Below are positions 35,235 through 43,618 of a DNA stretch of 64,000 nt, in pieces (position 1 is the first letter of the stretch; each line of letters begins with the position of its first letter). The position numbers and the translations under genes are program-made. Under the pieces are notes generated by a model. That model searched no databases, was not told the origin of the DNA, and saw only the letters and a list, made by a program, of their open reading frames with translations. Source of the DNA: Bacteroidales bacterium UBA4295 (GTDB lineage Bacteria > Bacteroidota > Bacteroidia > Bacteroidales > Paludibacteraceae); the NCBI GenBank assembly GCA_002395805.1, contig DGVB01000012.1, positions 62,001-126,000 of the forward strand, written 5' to 3'.

Positions 35235-36699
35235 TCTTGAAGATGGCTATCTCGTGATAACCGTTCTTCTCGTTGTTAACCTTCGTGCCGTTTGCTACTG
35301 CAATAACGAAATCTGCGAAACGCTTAGCTACTTCTTCCATCGGTTCGCCCTCGGCGATAACTCCTGCATTGAAATCGATCCAATTGGGTTTGTTCTTCGC
35401 CAAATTCGAGTTCGTAGAGATCTTCATCGTCGGAACATACGTACCAAACGGTGTACCGCGCCCGGTGGTAAAGAGCACCATATGGCATCCGCAGGAAGCC
35501 AGCGCCGTTGAAGCCACCAAGTCATTTCCCGGAGCCGAAAGGAGGTTCAGACCTTTCACTTGGAGACGCTCGCCATAAGGCATTACACCGCGCACAAGAG
35601 ATTTACCGCATTTCTGGGTACATCCTAGGGCTTTGTCCTCGAGGGTTGATATACCGCCGGCTTTGTTGCCCGGAGACGGATTTTCACCCACCGGTTCACC
35701 GTGGGACAGGAAATAGTCCTTGAAATCGTTGATAAGCGAAACGGTCTGGTCGAAGAGTTCTTTGTTGGCACAACGGTCCATGAGGATCGTCTCTGCGCCG
35801 AACATCTCCGGCACTTCGGTCAGTACGGTAGTACCGCCTTGCGCTACGAGCCAGTCGCTCAACATTCCGAGCAGCGGATTCGCAGTAATACCGCTGAAAC
35901 CGTCACTTCCGCCGCATTTGAGCCCCACACGCAGTTCGGACAGAGGTACCGCGACGCGTTTGTCGTGCTGCGTCTTCGTATAGAGGTCACGCAGGATAGG
36001 CATGCAGTACTCCACCTCGTCGCCCTGAATCTTCTGAGTCGTCACAAATTTAACACGATCCTCATCGATCTCACCGCAGAACTCCTTGAATACATCGGGT
36101 TGGTTATTCTCGCAACCGAGGCTTACAACAAGGATGGCTCCTGCGTTCGGATGATGGATCATATCGCGCAGGATCTTCTTGGTATTCTCATGGTCGTCAC
36201 CTAATTGCGAACAACCGTAGTTATGCGGGAAAGCGAAGATATTGTCCGCTCCTGTCTCCTGACGCAGACGCTCGGCACATTTCTGGATAATACCATTGAC
36301 GCACCCTACGGTAGGAATGATCCATACCTCATTGCGGATACCGACCTGTCCGTCTTTGCGGCGATAGCCCATGAAGGTACGTTTCTCATCGGGGATATTG
36401 AGCACGACCTCTTTGGGGTGATACTCATAGGAGAGCAGTCCGGCGAGGTTGGTCTTAATGTTATTCTCATTCATCCATGAGCCGGCTTTCTTCGCCTCTC
36501 TGGCATGTCCGATGGGGAAACCGTACTTGATGACATTCTCTCCTTCTGCGAGATCTTTGATAGCTATCTTGTGTCCGGCAGGCACATCTTCCAGCACGGT
36601 GATCTGCTTGCCGTCCACTTCAATAACCGCTCCGGCGGTTTGCGGTTGTATTGCTACCACCACATTATCCGCCGGATTGATTTTTAGAATATTTGTCAT
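35218..36699 (-). CDS. uxaA: Altronate dehydratase
   Basis: 493-aa iron-dependent dehydratase turning altronate into 2-keto-3-deoxygluconate. The N-terminal SAF domain (residues 1-80) is fused to the catalytic part with GYRRKDGQVGIRNEVWIIPTVGC, SLGCENNQPD, GLKCGGSDGFSGITANP and the C-terminal GRGTPFGTYVPTMKISTN. The length is as in the family. It follows uxaB in the same direction and supplies the substrate for kdgK at 9387. Confidence 0.95.
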   Translation of the reverse strand: MTNILKINPADNVVVAIQPQTAGAVIEVDGKQITVLEDVPAGHKIAIKDLAEGENVIKYGFPIGHAREAKKAGSWMNENNIKTNLAGLLSYEYHPKEVVLNIPDEKRTFMGYRRKDGQVGIRNEVWIIPTVGCVNGIIQKCAERLRQETGADNIFAFPHNYGCSQLGDDHENTKKILRDMIHHPNAGAILVVSLGCENNQPDVFKEFCGEIDEDRVKFVTTQKIQGDEVEYCMPILRDLYTKTQHDKRVAVPLSELRVGLKCGGSDGFSGITANPLLGMLSDWLVAQGGTTVLTEVPEMFGAETILMDRCANKELFDQTVSLINDFKDYFLSHGEPVGENPSPGNKAGGISTLEDKALGCTQKCGKSLVRGVMPYGERLQVKGLNLLSAPGNDLVASTALASCGCHMVLFTTGRGTPFGTYVPTMKISTNSNLAKNKPNWIDFNAGVIAEGEPMEEVAKRFADFVIAVANGTKVNNEKNGYHEIAIFKNGVTL

Positions 36700-36705
36700 A
36701 AATTC

Positions 36706-36738
36706 CTTTGTACTTGGTACTTAGTCACTTGGTTACTT
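36706..36738. repeat. Family A-like repeat between uxaA and uxaB
   Basis: CTTTGTACTTGGTACTTAGTCACTTGGTTACTTAG: 7-9 nt units of the same TTTGTAC/TTGGTAC type that occurs inside genes. Confidence 0.75.
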
Positions 36739-38272
36739 AGAACAGGCTCTTGATCTTTGCAATCACGTCATCTACCTTGTCGGCAGCGAGCATGAGCTGA
36801 ACGGTCTTGAGCATGCCGACAGACTCGATCGAGTTGAGGTACAGCTCTACCATGTCGGTGAGACCAGGGATTTTGTTGAGGTCCTCTTTGGACTCTTTCC
36901 AGATGATGTCGGTTGCACCGAGCACGCCTTCCGCCACCCTGCGGGTGTCGCCGGTAGCCCAGAGTTCTTTCAAGAGGTCCATGATCTCCTGTGCGTCGTT
37001 CGGCTGGATCGGAGCACCGTCCTCGCGGGTGCCGCCTTTGTAGTACTCGATGATAGCCGCCAGACCGAGAACAAGGCCCTTCGGCAGCTCGCCCTTGCGC
37101 TCCAGATAAACCTTCAGACCCGGCAGGTCGCGTGTCTCGAATTTCGGGAACGAGTTCAGCATGATGCTGGTCACCTGGTGATCCACATACGGGTTGTTGA
37201 AACGCTCCAATACGCTCTCGCCGTAAGCCTTCAGTTCCTCCTTCGGCAGATTCAGCGTCTCCAGAAGCTCGTCGAACATCACCATGTGAATGTATTTGCC
37301 GAGTACGTCGTGGTTGCAAGCGTCGCGGACGATGTTCACGCCGCTCAGGTAACTTACCGGGCTCAGCACAGTGTGCGGGCCGTTCAGCAGCGTCACTTTG
37401 CGCTCGTGGTACGGCTTCTCGCTCTCAGCGATGAGGACGTTCAGTCCAGCCTTGTTAGCCGGGAACTCAGCCTCCAGTTCGGCGATAGACATGTTCTCCG
37501 GTTTCTCGATTACCCAGAGGTGGAAGATCTCAGCCTGCACAACGAGGTTGTCGTTGTAACCCACTTTCTCCTGAATCTCGGCGATGTCTTTGCGCGGGAA
37601 GCCCGGTACGATACGGTCAACGAGGGTAGCGCAGACGTAGTTGTATTTCTCGAACCACTCTTTGAAGCCCTCGTAGTCAGCTCCGAAATCGTCTTTCCAC
37701 AGTTCGATATACTTGCGGATGCAGTCTTTGAGGTGGTGTCCGTTGAGGAAGATCAGCTCGCACGGCATGAAGATCAGACCCTTTGTCGGATCGCCGTTGA
37801 AAGTCTTATAACGGCGGAACAGGAGTTGCACCAGTTTGCCCGGATAAGAACTTGCCGGTGCGTCAGTAAACTTACAGCTGTCGTCGAAAGTGATACCCGC
37901 CTCCGTAGTATTGGAGATGACAAAACGGATCTCCGGTTGCTCTGCCAACGCCATGAATGCCCAGTTCTGGGTGTACGGGTTCAGCGCGCGAGAAATAACA
38001 TCGATACGCTCCAGACTGTTCACAGCCTTACCGTCCAAACGGCCTTGCAGATTAACGTGATACAAGCAGTCCTGACCGTTAAGCCACTCTACCATACCTT
38101 TTTCGATCGGTTGAACAACAGCTACCGAACCGTTGAAGTTCGTCTTTGCGTTCATGTTCCAAACGATCCAGTCCACAAATGCGCGGAGGAAGTTACCTTC
38201 ACCAAACTGAATAATCTTCTCGGGAGCTACGCTCTTCGGCGCTGTCCACTTGTTCAATGCTTTTTTTGCCAT
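36737..38272 (-). CDS. uxaB: Tagaturonate reductase
   Basis: 511-aa NADH-dependent reductase of the mannitol dehydrogenase family converting tagaturonate to altronate. The start at 38272 (MAKKALNKWTAPKSVAPEKI) gives the usual N-terminus with the IQFGEGNFLRAFVDW dinucleotide-binding motif; the frame upstream runs through the promoter. The catalytic Lys-x4-Asn-x2-His is in KVTLLNGPHTVLS. The upstream promoter and the downstream uxaA make a two-gene operon, perhaps with comF and nadB. Confidence 0.94.
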   Translation of the reverse strand: MAKKALNKWTAPKSVAPEKIIQFGEGNFLRAFVDWIVWNMNAKTNFNGSVAVVQPIEKGMVEWLNGQDCLYHVNLQGRLDGKAVNSLERIDVISRALNPYTQNWAFMALAEQPEIRFVISNTTEAGITFDDSCKFTDAPASSYPGKLVQLLFRRYKTFNGDPTKGLIFMPCELIFLNGHHLKDCIRKYIELWKDDFGADYEGFKEWFEKYNYVCATLVDRIVPGFPRKDIAEIQEKVGYNDNLVVQAEIFHLWVIEKPENMSIAELEAEFPANKAGLNVLIAESEKPYHERKVTLLNGPHTVLSPVSYLSGVNIVRDACNHDVLGKYIHMVMFDELLETLNLPKEELKAYGESVLERFNNPYVDHQVTSIMLNSFPKFETRDLPGLKVYLERKGELPKGLVLGLAAIIEYYKGGTREDGAPIQPNDAQEIMDLLKELWATGDTRRVAEGVLGATDIIWKESKEDLNKIPGLTDMVELYLNSIESVGMLKTVQLMLAADKVDDVIAKIKSLF

Positions 38273-38330
38273 AGTTTTAAGTATTAAATGAATATAAATT
38301 GGAATTGACAACTCAATACCATTGCGGCTG

Positions 38331-38362
38331 CAAAGGTACAACAAAAATTGCACATACGCAAG
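38331..38362 (-). promoter_or_regulatory. Promoter of uxaB-uxaA
   Basis: Minus-strand CTTG (38359-38362), 20 nt, TACCTTTG (38331-38338), followed by CAGCCGC. Confidence 0.65.
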
Positions 38363-38419
38363 CGCACGCGCTTTTTCCGTCAAATTTTCTACATATATGC
38401 ATATGTTTTTGCTGAAAAA

Positions 38420-38451
38420 TTTGCGTAATTGCAAAAAAAATAGTACTTTTG
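38420..38451 (+). promoter_or_regulatory. Promoter of pulA
   Basis: TTTG (38420-38423), 20 nt, TACTTTTG (38444-38451), 21 nt before the start codon. Confidence 0.75.
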
Positions 38452-38472
38452 CAAAGAAGAATTATTACCACC

Positions 38473-40377
38473 ATGAAAAAATCCATTTTATGTATGCTTG
38501 CTTTGGCATTATTGTCATGCTCAAAAGAGCAGTTTCTTTTAGAGAACGAATGTGTCTATAGTCCCCGACAAACCGAGTTTTCCTTTTGGTCCAATGCCGC
38601 CGAACAAATGGAAGTAAGAATCTACGATGAGGGACAAGGGGACGAGGTGGAATGTATAAAAGTTGTTCCCTTGACCAAGGGTTCTAATGATTTCTGGAAG
38701 GCAACAGTCAAAGGCGATTGGGCGGGTCAGTTTTATACGATTCGTTCTTACCAGAACGGCGAGTGGAGTGCCGAGTCTCCGGGTATTTTTGCCAAGGCCG
38801 TGAGTGTCAACGGACAACGGGCAGCTATCCTTGATTGGAAGACCACTTCCCCTGAAGGCTGGGAAAAGGACGTTCGTCCTGATATGACCGATCCCACGGA
38901 TATCGTGGTATATGAGACTCATCTGCGCGATTACACGATGGCGCCTAATTCAGGTATTGAGCAGAAAGGTAAATTCTTAGGCATGGCCGAAGAGAAAGCC
39001 ATTCAACATCTCAAACAACTGGGTATTACACACCTGCAGATTCTGCCGTTCTTCGACTACGGATCGATTGATGAGACTGCCCTTGATCAAAACAAATACA
39101 ACTGGGGATACGACCCGGTCAACTACAACGTGCCGGACGGAGGATACAGCACGAATCCTTATGACCCTGCTTGCCGTATTCGCGAGACCAAACAGATGAT
39201 ACAGGCACTCCATAAAGCGGGGATCCGCGTGGTGATGGACGTGGTTTATAACCACACTTATGACGTCATGGGCTGCGCTCTCGGACGCGTGGTCCCGAAA
39301 TATTTCTACCGTTTGAACCCCGATGGCACGTACGCAAACGGCTCCGGTTGTGGTAATGAGACCGCTTCGGATCATGAGATGTACCGCCAGTTCATGGTCG
39401 AGTCCGTTTGTTATTGGGCACGAGAGTACCATATTGACGGCTTCCGGTTTGACCTGATGGGTATTCACGACCAAGAGACCATGAAAGCCATCCGCGCAGC
39501 ATTAGACAAGATTGATCCCACTATTGTCACTTATGGTGAGGGTTGGGCTGCCATGTCGCCTGCATACCCTTATGAAGAACTCGCCATGAAACAATGGACC
39601 TATAAGATGCCGCGTGTGGGGGCGTTTAGCGATGATATCCGGAACGCCCTTATCGGTTCGCCATTTGACCATGAACGCGGTTTTGCGTCCGGCAATCCTG
39701 CTTCCTGCAAGGATGTGATGCGCGGTCTTATCGCTTGTCCCGAATGGAGCGGCGAACCTATGCAGCACGTGTCTTATATCACTTGCCATGACAATTACTG
39801 TCTGCGTGACCGTATCGACATAAGCACCAAGGGAGAAGGAAAAAATAAAGGCGAAAGCGAGCAGACTAAGTTGCGTATGAACAAATTAGCACAGACCGCA
39901 GTTCTCGTATCCCAAGGAATGAGTTTTCTGTATGGCGGAGAAGAACTCTATCGCTCCAAACGAGGTATTGATAATAGTTACCAAAGCCCCGATTCTATTA
40001 ACATCATCCCCTGGGAAAACAAAGAGAAGTATGCGGATCTGTTTAACTATTATTGCCGGATGATTGCTATCCGTCGTGCGCACAAAGGATTCCGCCTCGG
40101 AACGGCTGAGTTGGTAAAAGAGCACGTGACGTTCTTGGATACCCCCGACGAACAAGTCATCGGATATTATATTCATGATCTGCAAGGTATTGATTCCGCC
40201 AAATCGCTGATTGTGCTGCTCAACGGTGGCGACAAAGCGCAACAGGTGGAGATTCCGGAAGGCAAGTATATATTGCTGGCTTTCAACGGCGAGGCTAACG
40301 TGAACGGCCTCTCGGAAATGGAAGAATCCCAGGCGATTGTAGCGCCTTATTCGGCTACTGTTATTGCGGAATATTAA
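38473..40377 (+). CDS. pulA: Type I pullulanase lipoprotein
   Basis: 634 aa. The start at 38473 gives a lipoprotein signal (MKKSILCMLALALLSC, Cys16). An N-terminal CBM48-like beta domain (TEFSFWSNAAEQMEVRIYDEG) is followed by a GH13 catalytic barrel: the pullulanase signature YNWGYDPVNYNVP, MDVVYNHTY, DGFRFDLMGIHD (nucleophile Asp), YGEGWA (acid/base Glu) and TCHDNYCLRDR. It cuts alpha-1,6 bonds of pullulan or glycogen-like glucans. No SusCD partners are present. Confidence 0.93.
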   Translation: MKKSILCMLALALLSCSKEQFLLENECVYSPRQTEFSFWSNAAEQMEVRIYDEGQGDEVECIKVVPLTKGSNDFWKATVKGDWAGQFYTIRSYQNGEWSAESPGIFAKAVSVNGQRAAILDWKTTSPEGWEKDVRPDMTDPTDIVVYETHLRDYTMAPNSGIEQKGKFLGMAEEKAIQHLKQLGITHLQILPFFDYGSIDETALDQNKYNWGYDPVNYNVPDGGYSTNPYDPACRIRETKQMIQALHKAGIRVVMDVVYNHTYDVMGCALGRVVPKYFYRLNPDGTYANGSGCGNETASDHEMYRQFMVESVCYWAREYHIDGFRFDLMGIHDQETMKAIRAALDKIDPTIVTYGEGWAAMSPAYPYEELAMKQWTYKMPRVGAFSDDIRNALIGSPFDHERGFASGNPASCKDVMRGLIACPEWSGEPMQHVSYITCHDNYCLRDRIDISTKGEGKNKGESEQTKLRMNKLAQTAVLVSQGMSFLYGGEELYRSKRGIDNSYQSPDSINIIPWENKEKYADLFNYYCRMIAIRRAHKGFRLGTAELVKEHVTFLDTPDEQVIGYYIHDLQGIDSAKSLIVLLNGGDKAQQVEIPEGKYILLAFNGEANVNGLSEMEESQAIVAPYSATVIAEY

Positions 40378-40553
40378 TTTAGTTTGCTTAAATCAGACCC
40401 GGAATAGGGGCAAAACCTGCGCGTTAAGGACTATTCCTAGACAATGCTTGAAATTGCAACTCCGTAACCAACACATATACAACACATTATGACATATGCC
40501 GAAACACTTGAAAACACACATAATTAGCCGTTTGGATCCTGCGATTTCGTTTT

Positions 40554-40952
40554 TTGTACCGTCATCCCGCGTTTCCGCTCTCCATTCGCGGGGAGTGCGC
40601 TATTTTCACGGTCTGCAAAGGCGGAGCCAAGCCCGAACCGGGACTCAAACCCTATACACGCTTCTATCAATATACGTACGTCGCCATCTACCGCCAATTG
40701 CAGGCAGAACGCCTGAAAGCGCAGGAACCGCAGAATGACCTGGCGGATCTCTCTTTCGAACCGGTTGCCGCAGAAAAACCTTTCTCACTCAAACGCCCCC
40801 TCAAACGCCCGCATTCAGCTGCCATGGAGCGTATTCTTCATGGTTTGTCCCCGGAACCTCCTCCACCCGCTCCGCAACCGGAAAAAACGCCTCATGGGAC
40901 GATTTTTCTTGCATATCTCAAAAAAAAGCAGTACCTTTGCAGCCCAAAATAG
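40554..40952 (+). CDS. Uncertain small gene or gene remnant
   Basis: About 132 aa from a possible TTG start. No good ATG and no clear ribosome binding site are present in this frame. Codon choice from ECAIFTVCKGGAKPEPG through YQYTYVAIYRQLQAERLKAQ and the proline-rich PEPPPPAPQPEK segment looks coding, but the last codons (LKKKQYLCS) are simply the next gene's promoter. The upstream part shifts among three frames, so a decayed gene is likely. No family is recognised. Confidence 0.28.
   Translation: MYRHPAFPLSIRGECAIFTVCKGGAKPEPGLKPYTRFYQYTYVAIYRQLQAERLKAQEPQNDLADLSFEPVAAEKPFSLKRPLKRPHSAAMERILHGLSPEPPPPAPQPEKTPHGTIFLAYLKKKQYLCSPK
40908..40939 (+). promoter_or_regulatory. Promoter of the TPR/protease cluster
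   Basis: CTTG (40908-40911), 20 nt, TACCTTTG (40932-40939), 18 nt before the start. Confidence 0.7.
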
Positions 40953-40956
40953 AAAA

Positions 40957-41928
40957 ATGCGAAAAGCGCAGGTGATAGTAGGTCTGTTGGTATGCGTTCT
41001 GGTGAGCGGGACGCTCTATGCTAAACGTCCGGTAACGGATGTGGAGCAGGCTCGTCGCGGAGGAACGGAAGTGGAGCGATTACAACGGGCAATCAAAAAG
41101 CAACCGGGCGATATGGACAAACACTGTGAACTGGTACAGGCACAATTGGCGGCGGGAGACACCACGGCGGCGGAAAAGAGCATTGAGTACGCGATGAAGA
41201 TGCGCGAGACGCCTTGCCTGTATATGCAGCGTGCGAGGATTGGGGTAGCGCGTGCTGACCTTTTCGCTGCAGCACGGTATAGCGCCCAAGCCGTCAAAGC
41301 CGGTTTGAGACCCTCGGAGGATTCGGCGGTTTATCGGATCGACAGTTTGTCGGGCGGAGGAGTGACGCTCTGTTTGCAACGGTTGGCTGGAGAAGAAAAA
41401 CAGCAGAGTGACGTTTACCGCGGCTTGGCGGAGATGGCGGCAATGAAAGGCGACACCAGCCTCGCTATCGCGTACTACCGAAAAGCCGTTCATGCCGGAG
41501 ACACAACATGCCGCGAAGCCTTGAAAATATTGCAACAGGTGGAAACAGTAGCCACAGAGACGGATAGCGTGACTGCGCAGATACCGTTTATGAACCAGAC
41601 GGGCGAATTGGAACTGAAGGGTAAAATCAACGGTCTGGTAATCCGCATTACGGTGGACACAACGGCTACACAAAGCACCATATCGGGTGTAGAAACGCTC
41701 TTTATGCTTAAAAACGAGTATGTCTCCCGAGACGATATTATTGACAATATCTTTGTGATTGCCAAGCGGTTGGAGATCGGCGAAGGAATGGTACTTCGGG
41801 ACATCCGTCTGCGCTATATCGAGAACCAGGACTGCCCGCTGATACTCTGTTTGCGCGATTTGGAGCGGTTGGGACGCATACAGATCCTTCCCGAAAAACG
41901 CGTGTTGACGATCAGACAAACCAAATAG
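40957..41928 (+). CDS. Exported TPR protein with degenerate retropepsin-like domain
   Basis: 323 aa. The start at 40957 gives a signal peptide (QVIVGLLVCVLVSGTLYA). TPR-like helices span residues about 30-200 (AAEKSIEYAMKM, AIAYYRKAVHAGD). The C-terminal 110 residues align well with the retropepsin-like end of the third gene of the cluster: shared INGL, SxVExxFMLKNxY, LRDI, IxNQxxPLxL. The catalytic triplet is DTT (Asp234) instead of DTG and the later LLLG is LILC, so proteolysis is unlikely. It is inferred to be a pseudoprotease or binding partner. Confidence 0.75.
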   Translation: MRKAQVIVGLLVCVLVSGTLYAKRPVTDVEQARRGGTEVERLQRAIKKQPGDMDKHCELVQAQLAAGDTTAAEKSIEYAMKMRETPCLYMQRARIGVARADLFAAARYSAQAVKAGLRPSEDSAVYRIDSLSGGGVTLCLQRLAGEEKQQSDVYRGLAEMAAMKGDTSLAIAYYRKAVHAGDTTCREALKILQQVETVATETDSVTAQIPFMNQTGELELKGKINGLVIRITVDTTATQSTISGVETLFMLKNEYVSRDDIIDNIFVIAKRLEIGEGMVLRDIRLRYIENQDCPLILCLRDLERLGRIQILPEKRVLTIRQTK

Positions 41929-41936
41929 ACAAGTTT

Positions 41937-43598
41937 ATGAAAAAACTCATTCTCGGATTGCTATGGATGGTGTGTGTGCCGTTAATGGTGGCGGCGCAGA
42001 ACACGACGGAGAGTTACTGTATGATGCGCGCCATCGAGGCGGCACAGGGCGACGATTACAATACCGCATTCGAGTATCTTTCCAAAGAATTGGACGCTAA
42101 TCCCAAGAACGGTTTTGCCCACATGTGGACGGCGATTGCCTGTGTCCGGTCGGATCGCTACGGATGGGCGTTGCAGTATGCTCAATCGGCTCTCAAGTTC
42201 CTGCCGAAAAAAGCCAAGGAGGGTCGTGCGCAGATGAACATACTGCTGGCGGACTTATATAGTGAGGCAAAGGATACCGCTCAAGCAATCACGTATTTGG
42301 AGCAGGCTCTCAGAGAGGATCCCCAAGAGCCTTATCCGTACAGGCAACTGTTCCTGTTCAGCCAAAACAAAGGCGACAAGGAAGCGATGCTCCGACAAGC
42401 CCAAGCGGCGGTAACTAACGTAACTGAAAACCGCGACATGGACATGCTGATGATCGATGCGTTGGTAGAGAACGAGCGGCAGGACGAAGCGTTTGCGTAC
42501 TGCGACAAGGTGTTGAGCCAATGCGAGCCCAAGAGCAAGGAAGCAAGCCGTTTCCTCACCCAACGCGCGTTGATGAGAGTGAAAAACAAACAACCGCATG
42601 AGGCGCTATCCGATCTGATGCAAGCAACCCGGATCGATATATGGGACGTTTCCGAAGATGTATTGGAGCAACTGGATGACACTATCCCGACGGTAGTGCG
42701 CGATACACTCCTGGCGGCTCATGCGCAGGAACCCGATAAGTTGTTCTGGAAAATCTATCTCTACGATTCATACCGCCACACCAACGAATACGGCAAGGCG
42801 GTGGAGGCAGGTTTTGCCATGTTGCCACAATACAACAGTGCCCACCTGATACACTATATTGCGTCGGTTCTGGAGTCGTATATCGGCGATGTAGAGTTGT
42901 CCGAACGGATGTTAATCAAGCAGTTGGGCGTCGATTCGACATCTGCAGCCACGTATCTGAATCTGGAGGATCTGTATGCCGAAACGGGGCGGTACAAAGA
43001 GGCGTTCGCCATGGCGGACAAAGCGCTCTCTTTCGATCCCTCGCCGAGTGAAAAAGCGAACATTTACCAATTACGCGGCCGCATCTATGAAATCCAGCGC
43101 GAGTACGAAAAAGCAGTTGAGGATTTCATGGCAGGCATGATTTCCGATCCCCGGGATTACGAATACTGGTTCCGTATCGGCAAACTGTACGGCATGATGA
43201 ATGAGCCGGACAAACAGGCACAGGCCTTCGATCAGGGGCGCAAGGCGTTTGCGGCGGACGGAAAGGAACTGAGCCCGGAAGCCTATGTGGCGACAGGGGA
43301 TAGTGCCCGGGCGTACGAAGCCGCTCAAACGATGATCCATAAGGAAAACTCCGCGGGAGAGCAGTACAACGCCGCGTGTGTCTATGCGCAAATCGGCCAT
43401 CCTCAAGAGGCGTTGGAACACCTCAAGAAAGCGTTTGAATGCGGTTTCCGCCATTTCTACCACATCGCGTGGGACATGGACTTGGACAGTCTGCGAGGAA
43501 TGAAAGAGTTTGACGAGATGGTCAACGAATACAAGCAGAGAGCGGAGCTGGAGAAACAGGAGTTAAGAAGCAAGATTGATACGGAACTGAACTACTAA
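41937..43598 (+). CDS. Exported TPR repeat protein
   Basis: 553 aa with signal peptide (KKLILGLLWMVCVPLMVAAQ). At least eight TPR-like helical pairs run through it (AFEYLSKELDANPKNGFAHMW; YKEAFAMADKALSFDPSPSEKA; YEKAVEDFMAGMISDPRDYEYW), ending in a charged helix. There is no enzymatic domain. It begins 9 bp after the first TPR gene and 20 bp before the third, so the three form an operon. It is likely a periplasmic protein-protein scaffold. Confidence 0.8.
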   Translation: MKKLILGLLWMVCVPLMVAAQNTTESYCMMRAIEAAQGDDYNTAFEYLSKELDANPKNGFAHMWTAIACVRSDRYGWALQYAQSALKFLPKKAKEGRAQMNILLADLYSEAKDTAQAITYLEQALREDPQEPYPYRQLFLFSQNKGDKEAMLRQAQAAVTNVTENRDMDMLMIDALVENERQDEAFAYCDKVLSQCEPKSKEASRFLTQRALMRVKNKQPHEALSDLMQATRIDIWDVSEDVLEQLDDTIPTVVRDTLLAAHAQEPDKLFWKIYLYDSYRHTNEYGKAVEAGFAMLPQYNSAHLIHYIASVLESYIGDVELSERMLIKQLGVDSTSAATYLNLEDLYAETGRYKEAFAMADKALSFDPSPSEKANIYQLRGRIYEIQREYEKAVEDFMAGMISDPRDYEYWFRIGKLYGMMNEPDKQAQAFDQGRKAFAADGKELSPEAYVATGDSARAYEAAQTMIHKENSAGEQYNAACVYAQIGHPQEALEHLKKAFECGFRHFYHIAWDMDLDSLRGMKEFDEMVNEYKQRAELEKQELRSKIDTELNY

Positions 43599-43618
43599 TC
43601 CAAAAGCCTTTACGTGAT

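Larger units (their letters stand above)
40378..40956 (+). other. 579-bp gap with inverted repeat, coding-like remnant and promoter
   Basis: Just after pulA, GGAATAG (about 40400) and CTATTCC (about 40431) can pair as a weak hairpin. A short frame MTYAETLENTHN starts at 40489 and stops at once. From about 40575 one frame shows codon use like real genes in the window (see the separate entry). The end holds the promoter for the TPR genes. Confidence 0.5.

Noticed and set aside
37178-38287. Plus-strand open frame of 369 codons
   Set aside because: Antisense shadow of uxaB.
40896-40952. Recurrent C-terminal peptide KKKQYLC in several open frames, as a possible conserved peptide
   Set aside because: It is the chance translation of the promoter string AAAAAAAGCAGTACCTTTGC.
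41080-41919. Minus-strand open frame of 279 codons
   Set aside because: Shadow of the first TPR gene, which has a signal peptide and paralogy to support it.
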